From: Galbibacter sp038433465
Lineage (GTDB): Bacteria > Bacteroidota > Bacteroidia > Flavobacteriales > Flavobacteriaceae
DNA length: 64,000 nucleotides
NCBI RefSeq assembly: GCF_038433465.1
Contig: NZ_JAESVF010000001.1
Span: 124,001-188,000, forward strand
Direction of reading: 5' to 3'
The notes under the pieces are model-generated. The model did no database searches, was not told the origin of the DNA, and worked only from the letters and a program-made list of their open reading frames with translations. The position numbers and the translations under genes are program-made. Shown here one piece after another: positions 59,554 through 64,000 of the stretch. The stretch's first letter is position 1. Every line of letters starts with the position of its first letter.

Positions 59554-61761
59554 TTAATTATTTATCTTTTTTGATACGTTTATTTCTCCTGAAGCATCAC
59601 CAAGATGCGCATCGATAAAGTTTGTCATTTTTATATATAATTGCAAACGTGTGTTTCCACCGTAAATCCCGTGGTTTTTATCAGGATAAATTGCCCAATC
59701 AAATTGCTTATTAGCCTGGATAAGCGCTTCTGCCATACGCATAGTGTTTTGCACGTGTACATTATCATCGCCAGTTCCGTGAATCAGTAAATAATCTCCT
59801 TGTAATAATTCTGGGTAACTCAACGGAGAATTCTCATCGTAACCACTTGCATTTTCTTGTGGCGTTTGCATGTATCTTTCTGTATAAATTGAATCGTAAA
59901 AACGCCAGCTTGTAACAGGCGCTACAGCAATAGCCATACTAAACACATCATTCCCTTTTAAAATACAATTAGTACTCATAAATCCGCCGTAGCTCCATCC
60001 CCAAATTCCAATTCGATCTTGATCGATATAAGGTAGCTCACCTAATTTTTTAGCTGCTGCAATTTGGTCTTCTACTTCGTATTTCCCTAATTCTTTATAG
60101 GTTACCTTTTTAAATTCGGCTCCTTTAAAACCAGTTCCACGGCCATCAACACAGGCAACAATATAACCTTTTTCTGCGAGCATTTCGTACCAATAATCGT
60201 TAGACGCCATCCATCTGTTGGCTACTTGTTGCGAACCTGGACCAGAATATTGATACATAAACAACGGATACTTTTTATTTGGATCGAAGTTTTTAGGCTT
60301 TATCATCCACATATTTAAATCGTTTCCGTTAACGTTTATCGTTGAAAATTCTTTAGGTGAAATTTCATAAGAAGACATTTTCTTTAAAAGCTGATTGTTA
60401 TTCACAATCTCTTTTAATTCTTTACCAGTTTTACTGTCGTTTAGCGTGTAGCGAGTTGGCATAGAAGCACTCGAAAAAGAATTGATGTAGTAGCTAAAAT
60501 CGGCACTAAAAGTTGCGCTGTTGGTACCTTCTTCACTTGAAAGTCTTTTTTTGTCTTTTCCGTTTAGTTTAATAGCATAAACATCTCGGTTGATTGAACC
60601 ATTTTCTACCGATTGGTAAAAAATACGGTCGGTCTTATCGTCATATCCATAATAACTTGTTACTTCCCAAGCTCCTTTTGTAATTTGGTTTAGTAACTTT
60701 CCGCTTTTTGAATAATGATAAATGTGATTGTATCCATCTTTTTCACTGGTCCAAATAAAACTATTGTCTGCTAAAAAAGTTAAATTATCGGTTACATCAA
60801 TATATGCTTTATCAGTTTCGTGAAGCACAACTTCGGCACCTTTATTTACATTGTAAAAATACAATTTCATATCATTTTGATGACGATTCATCACCTGTAC
60901 ACTTAATACATCTGCATCATTTGTCCATTGAATTCTAGGGATGTAATACGCATCTTCCAAATCTACATTCTTCGTGGTTTTTGATGCAACTTCAAAAGTG
61001 TGTAAACTTACATTCGAGTTGTTCTCACCAGCCTTTGGATATTTAAAAACCTGCTGTGTTGGATAAAGTGTTTCACCATAAACATCCATAGAAAATTCTG
61101 GAACTTCACTTTCGTCAAAACGAATATAAGCAAGATATTCACCTGTACTATTCCAATCGAAAGCACGTACAAAAGCAAACTCTTCTTCGTACACCCAATC
61201 GGTAACCCCGTTGATAATTTTATTCTTCTCTCCATCGGTAGTTACTTGGATAGTTTCTCCTGAAGCTAAGTTTTTAATAAAAATGTTGTTGTTTAAAACA
61301 TACGCCACTTTCGAACCGTCTGGAGAAAAAGTTGGCTCTTGAATTTTGTCATCAGCAATTAAATCTAATTTCTTTGAAGCGATATCGTACACATAGTATG
61401 TCCCTAAACGCGAACGTCTAAAAACAGCTTCTACATTGGTTGCCAAAATTAATTTTGACTCGTCTGCACTAAAAGTATAAGACGAAAAATTGGCAATTTC
61501 ACTAAGGTTTTGAGAGGAAACAATGGTTTCAACTTTCTCTAAAGTCTCGTAATTGTACTTATCTACCGAAGTCGTTCTGGTATTTCTATCGAAGTTTAAA
61601 ACGGTATATTGTTGTCCGTTCTTCATAGAGTGAAGCACGTCCATTCCTTCAGTTCGGAAAGCGCCACCCCATATTTCTTCTAAAGTGATTTTTTGATTTT
61701 GAGCGGTTGCGAGGGAAACCAGTCCTACAAAAAGTAGGAACATCAAAGAATATTTCTTCAT
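59554..61761 (-). CDS. Dipeptidyl-peptidase IV (S9B)
   Basis: The 735-residue protein has a signal peptide (MKKYSLMFLLFVGLVSLATAQ), a beta-propeller N-terminal domain (about 40-470) with the double-Glu motif DWVYEEEF that anchors substrate N-termini in DPP-IV, and an alpha/beta hydrolase domain with Ser in GWSYGGFMS, Asp in GTGDDNVH and His in DKNHGIYGG. It removes Xaa-Pro or Xaa-Ala dipeptides in the periplasm, feeding the adjacent POT transporter. Confidence 0.93.
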   Translation of the reverse strand: MKKYSLMFLLFVGLVSLATAQNQKITLEEIWGGAFRTEGMDVLHSMKNGQQYTVLNFDRNTRTTSVDKYNYETLEKVETIVSSQNLSEIANFSSYTFSADESKLILATNVEAVFRRSRLGTYYVYDIASKKLDLIADDKIQEPTFSPDGSKVAYVLNNNIFIKNLASGETIQVTTDGEKNKIINGVTDWVYEEEFAFVRAFDWNSTGEYLAYIRFDESEVPEFSMDVYGETLYPTQQVFKYPKAGENNSNVSLHTFEVASKTTKNVDLEDAYYIPRIQWTNDADVLSVQVMNRHQNDMKLYFYNVNKGAEVVLHETDKAYIDVTDNLTFLADNSFIWTSEKDGYNHIYHYSKSGKLLNQITKGAWEVTSYYGYDDKTDRIFYQSVENGSINRDVYAIKLNGKDKKRLSSEEGTNSATFSADFSYYINSFSSASMPTRYTLNDSKTGKELKEIVNNNQLLKKMSSYEISPKEFSTINVNGNDLNMWMIKPKNFDPNKKYPLFMYQYSGPGSQQVANRWMASNDYWYEMLAEKGYIVACVDGRGTGFKGAEFKKVTYKELGKYEVEDQIAAAKKLGELPYIDQDRIGIWGWSYGGFMSTNCILKGNDVFSMAIAVAPVTSWRFYDSIYTERYMQTPQENASGYDENSPLSYPELLQGDYLLIHGTGDDNVHVQNTMRMAEALIQANKQFDWAIYPDKNHGIYGGNTRLQLYIKMTNFIDAHLGDASGEINVSKKINN

Positions 61762-61946
61762 TAATTGTTAGGTATTGATTAAAAAACCGTCAAGTTTACT
61801 AAAAATTTCACATATACCGTAACTTTTCACGTTAAACATTCCTTAGAAAAAGCCTTTCTTACAATTTTTCACACAATTAACCGAACATCGCTATACAAAC
61901 CGCTTCGGTAGTTTGCAAACCAACGTCCAACTACAAAGAGAATGTT

Positions 61947-61954
61947 TATCTTTG
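61947..61954 (+). promoter_or_regulatory. -7 promoter box TATCTTTG for the HMG-CoA reductase gene
   Basis: This exact consensus match lies 20 nt before the ATG at 61975, so the ATG at 61942, which lies upstream of the box, cannot be used from this promoter. Confidence 0.6.
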
Positions 61955-61974
61955 CCACTTATAATTTACACAAA

Positions 61975-63300
61975 ATGGCAATACCCGTAAACGGATTTTC
62001 GAAACTTACTAAGCAAGAAAAAATAGCTTGGTTAGCTAAAAATCATTTTATAAATCAAGAAGAAGGCATCGATATTTTACAGCAATATGTAAACAGCGAT
62101 GCGAAGCTACAATCGTTGCACGATGAATTTATCGAGAACACCATTTCTAACTTTTACCTTCCACTTGGTATTGCGCCCAACTTCCTTATCAACGACAAAT
62201 ACCACACCATCCCGATGGTTATCGAAGAAAGTTCGGTGGTAGCGGCCGCAGGAAAAGCAGCCAAATATTGGCAACAGCGTGGTGGATTTAAGGCTGAAAT
62301 TTTAGGGACCGAAAAAATTGGGCAAGTACATTTTATGTTTTATGGAAATACCGAAAATTTAAACCGTTTTTTTGCTGAAGTAAAACCAACTTTACTCCAA
62401 GCAACCGAATCGATTACCGCAAATATGCGTAAGCGTGGTGGCGGAATTACAAACATAGAATTAAGAGATAAAAGCAACGAACTGGCAAATTACTTTCAAT
62501 TGCATTGCACTTTTGAAACGCTAGACGCCATGGGTGCAAATTTTATCAATTCGTGTTTAGAGACCATTGCAAAAACGTTTAAGAGTGAAGCACAAACGTG
62601 TGATATGCTTTCTGCTGAAGAAAAGGACATCGAAATTGTAATGAGCATTTTGTCCAACTACGTACCAAATTGTGTGGTAAAAGCAGAAGTTAGTTGCCCA
62701 GTTGATGCTTTAAATGAAGATAAAAATTTGAGTCCGCAGGAATTTGCCGATAAATTTGTGAGAGCTGTTGCTATTGCAAACGCAGAACCTCACCGTGCGG
62801 TAACTCACAACAAAGGAATTATGAACGGTATCGATGCGGTAGTTTTAGCAACAGGAAACGACTTTAGAGCTATTGAAGCTGGTGCACATGCCTATGCAGC
62901 AAAATCGGGAAGCTATAAAAGTTTAACACACGCCAAGGTTGAAGATGGCATCTTTAAATTTTGGATTGAAATCCCGTTGGCACTTGGTACTGTTGGCGGA
63001 CTCACAAGCTTGCATCCTTTAGTAAAACTGTCGTTGGAAATTTTAAACCGCCCATCGGCAAAAGAATTAATGCAAATTATCGCAGTTGCTGGACTTGCGC
63101 AAAACTTTGCTGCGGTTCGCTCTTTAATTACCGATGGAATTCAAAAAGGACATATGAAAATGCACCTTATGAATATCTTAAATCAGCTTGGTGCAACTGC
63201 AGAAGAAAAAGCGTATTTTATTGACTATTATAAAAATAAAACCATTACGCACAGCGATGTTATCAATCAGTTTAATGCGTTAAAAGCAAAAAATGTCTGA
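61975..63300 (+). CDS. Hydroxymethylglutaryl-CoA reductase (class II-like)
   Basis: The 441-residue protein is an HMG-CoA reductase of the class II type: substrate-site ENTISNFYLPLGIAPNF, catalytic Glu in EESSVVAAAGKAAKYW, Lys in HNKGIMNGIDAV, Asp in TGNDFRAIEAGAHAY and a C-terminal His in KMHLMN. It catalyses reduction of HMG-CoA to mevalonate or the reverse. The overlapping GHMP kinase gene suggests use in mevalonate synthesis of isoprenoids. The start is set at MAIPVNGF. Confidence 0.9.
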   Translation: MAIPVNGFSKLTKQEKIAWLAKNHFINQEEGIDILQQYVNSDAKLQSLHDEFIENTISNFYLPLGIAPNFLINDKYHTIPMVIEESSVVAAAGKAAKYWQQRGGFKAEILGTEKIGQVHFMFYGNTENLNRFFAEVKPTLLQATESITANMRKRGGGITNIELRDKSNELANYFQLHCTFETLDAMGANFINSCLETIAKTFKSEAQTCDMLSAEEKDIEIVMSILSNYVPNCVVKAEVSCPVDALNEDKNLSPQEFADKFVRAVAIANAEPHRAVTHNKGIMNGIDAVVLATGNDFRAIEAGAHAYAAKSGSYKSLTHAKVEDGIFKFWIEIPLALGTVGGLTSLHPLVKLSLEILNRPSAKELMQIIAVAGLAQNFAAVRSLITDGIQKGHMKMHLMNILNQLGATAEEKAYFIDYYKNKTITHSDVINQFNALKAKNV

Positions 63301-64000
63301 GTTTTATAGCCACGGAAAATTATTAATTACTTCGGAATACACAGTGTTGGATGGCGCAACTTGCTTGGCAATTCCAACCAAACTCGGACAGTCATTATCT
63401 ATTGAAGAAATTGACGAACATAAAATTTATTGGGAGGCTTACAACTACGAAAACAAATGTTGGTTTACTGCTACTTTCAATTTTAATGCTGAAAATTTTA
63501 AGCTTGAAATTGACACAACCAACACCGTTTTGGTAGCAGAAACTTTATTGAAAATATTAAAAGAAGCGAACGTTTTAAATCCGAGTTTTCTAAAAAACAC
63601 AAGAGGAATAAAAGTAAAAACACATTTAGAATTTCCAGAAAATTGGGGCTTAGGTTCTTCTTCAACATTGATTAACAACATTGCATCTTGGGCAAAAGTA
63701 GATGCGTTTCAATTGTTATGGAATAGCTTTTCCGGAAGCGGCTACGACATTGCTTGCGCACAAAACAGCACTCCAATTACGTATCGGGTAATCAATAAAA
63801 ATCCGCAAATCGAAACAGTTACTTTTACTCCTTCATTTACAGAACACCTCTTTTTTATTCATCTAAATAAAAAACAAAACAGCAGGGAAGGTATTCAACG
63901 CTATCGAGAAGTTACTTCAGAAAAAGATAAGCAAATCGCTATTGAAGCTACTACCCAACTCACTAAAGAAATTTTAAACGCTTCGACATTAAAAACCTTT
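63293..64000 (+). CDS. GYDIA family GHMP kinase (partial)
   Basis: The frame starts at ATG 63293, overlapping the reductase stop by 8 bp, and is still open at the right edge (236 codons). It begins MSEFYSHGKLLITSEYTVLDGA, has the GHMP ATP loop GLGSSSTLINNIA and the family hallmark SGSGYDIACAQ. GHMP kinases include mevalonate and phosphomevalonate kinases; this branch is placed with mevalonate-pathway genes in Flavobacteriia. The exact substrate is not established. Confidence 0.85.
   Translation, partial: MSEFYSHGKLLITSEYTVLDGATCLAIPTKLGQSLSIEEIDEHKIYWEAYNYENKCWFTATFNFNAENFKLEIDTTNTVLVAETLLKILKEANVLNPSFLKNTRGIKVKTHLEFPENWGLGSSSTLINNIASWAKVDAFQLLWNSFSGSGYDIACAQNSTPITYRVINKNPQIETVTFTPSFTEHLFFIHLNKKQNSREGIQRYREVTSEKDKQIAIEATTQLTKEILNASTLKTF

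Noticed and set aside
61942..61974. Upstream ATG adding 11 residues (MFIFATYNLHK) to HMG-CoA reductase
   Set aside because: The extension contains the -7 promoter box TATCTTTG, so it would lie outside the transcript.
1..64000. CRISPR arrays, insertion sequences, prophage or defence islands
   Set aside because: I found no evenly spaced direct repeats, transposase, integrase or phage genes; the gene content is conserved core genome.

Overview
The window is a 64 kb chromosomal segment of a member of the Bacteroidetes, most likely a marine-type Flavobacteriaceae. The evidence is the AT-rich sequence, the recurring promoter -7 box TAnnTTTG typical of Bacteroidetes, the scarcity of Shine-Dalgarno sequences, a type IX secretion sorting domain, an alpha subunit of DNA polymerase III fused to a proofreading exonuclease, and gene orders characteristic of Flavobacteriia (ftsX-DUF3098-uppP-truB; prs-rplY-pth; surE-lpxB-NlpC-comEC; serS-TPR-DUF4286-rsmA-mgtE). 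I see no prophage, CRISPR array, complete insertion sequence or rRNA operon. Most of the window is ordinary core genome.

Layout. 1-2.2 kb: a truncated DNA-repair-associated gene (TIGR03915/DUF4130) transcribed away from a LexA-like S24 repressor, with three matching palindromes between them, then a 59-residue zinc-ribbon gene. 2.2-8 kb: ABC-F ATPase, DUF983, an FAD oxidoreductase, a degenerate receiver protein, an orphan LuxR response regulator, and two nearly identical tRNA-Asp genes with matching promoters and terminators. 8-15 kb: DUF58, cell envelope and tRNA-modification genes (ftsX, uppP, truB), a TonB-like protein, tag, aat and an SSB-like DUF3127 gene. 15-26 kb: flavin reductase, an orphan histidine kinase, HIT, thioredoxins, and the large dnaE. 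26-34 kb: TerB-like, fbp, a GNAT-aspartokinase pair, a PlsC-GNAT fusion resembling ornithine-lipid synthase OlsF, ArsR, TM2, DUF1801 and a hydroxyacid dehydrogenase. 34-43 kb: mgtE, rsmA, DUF4286, a TPR protein, serS, HTTM and ribF. 43-48 kb: a large secreted metalloprotease with a T9SS tail and its companion lipoprotein. 48-58 kb: pth, rplY, prs, tRNA-Leu, prc, surE, lpxB, NlpC/P60 and comEC. 58-64 kb: a peptide transporter next to a dipeptidyl-peptidase IV (peptide use), then HMG-CoA reductase overlapping a truncated GYDIA-type GHMP kinase (mevalonate pathway).

The most interesting material is non-coding or regulatory: the operator cluster of the LexA-like repressor (566-681); a tRNA-Asp-like remnant between the two intact tRNA-Asp genes; mutually exclusive C5/G5/C5 hairpins at 14581-14620; a REP-like palindromic element between rsmA and mgtE; a nested cruciform repeat inside the serS terminator; a promoter that reuses a terminator U-tract before pth; and two genes whose -7 box lies only 4 nt from the start codon, suggesting leaderless mRNAs. 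Several starts were moved from TTG or GTG extensions to ATG codons that fit the promoters and the protein families.
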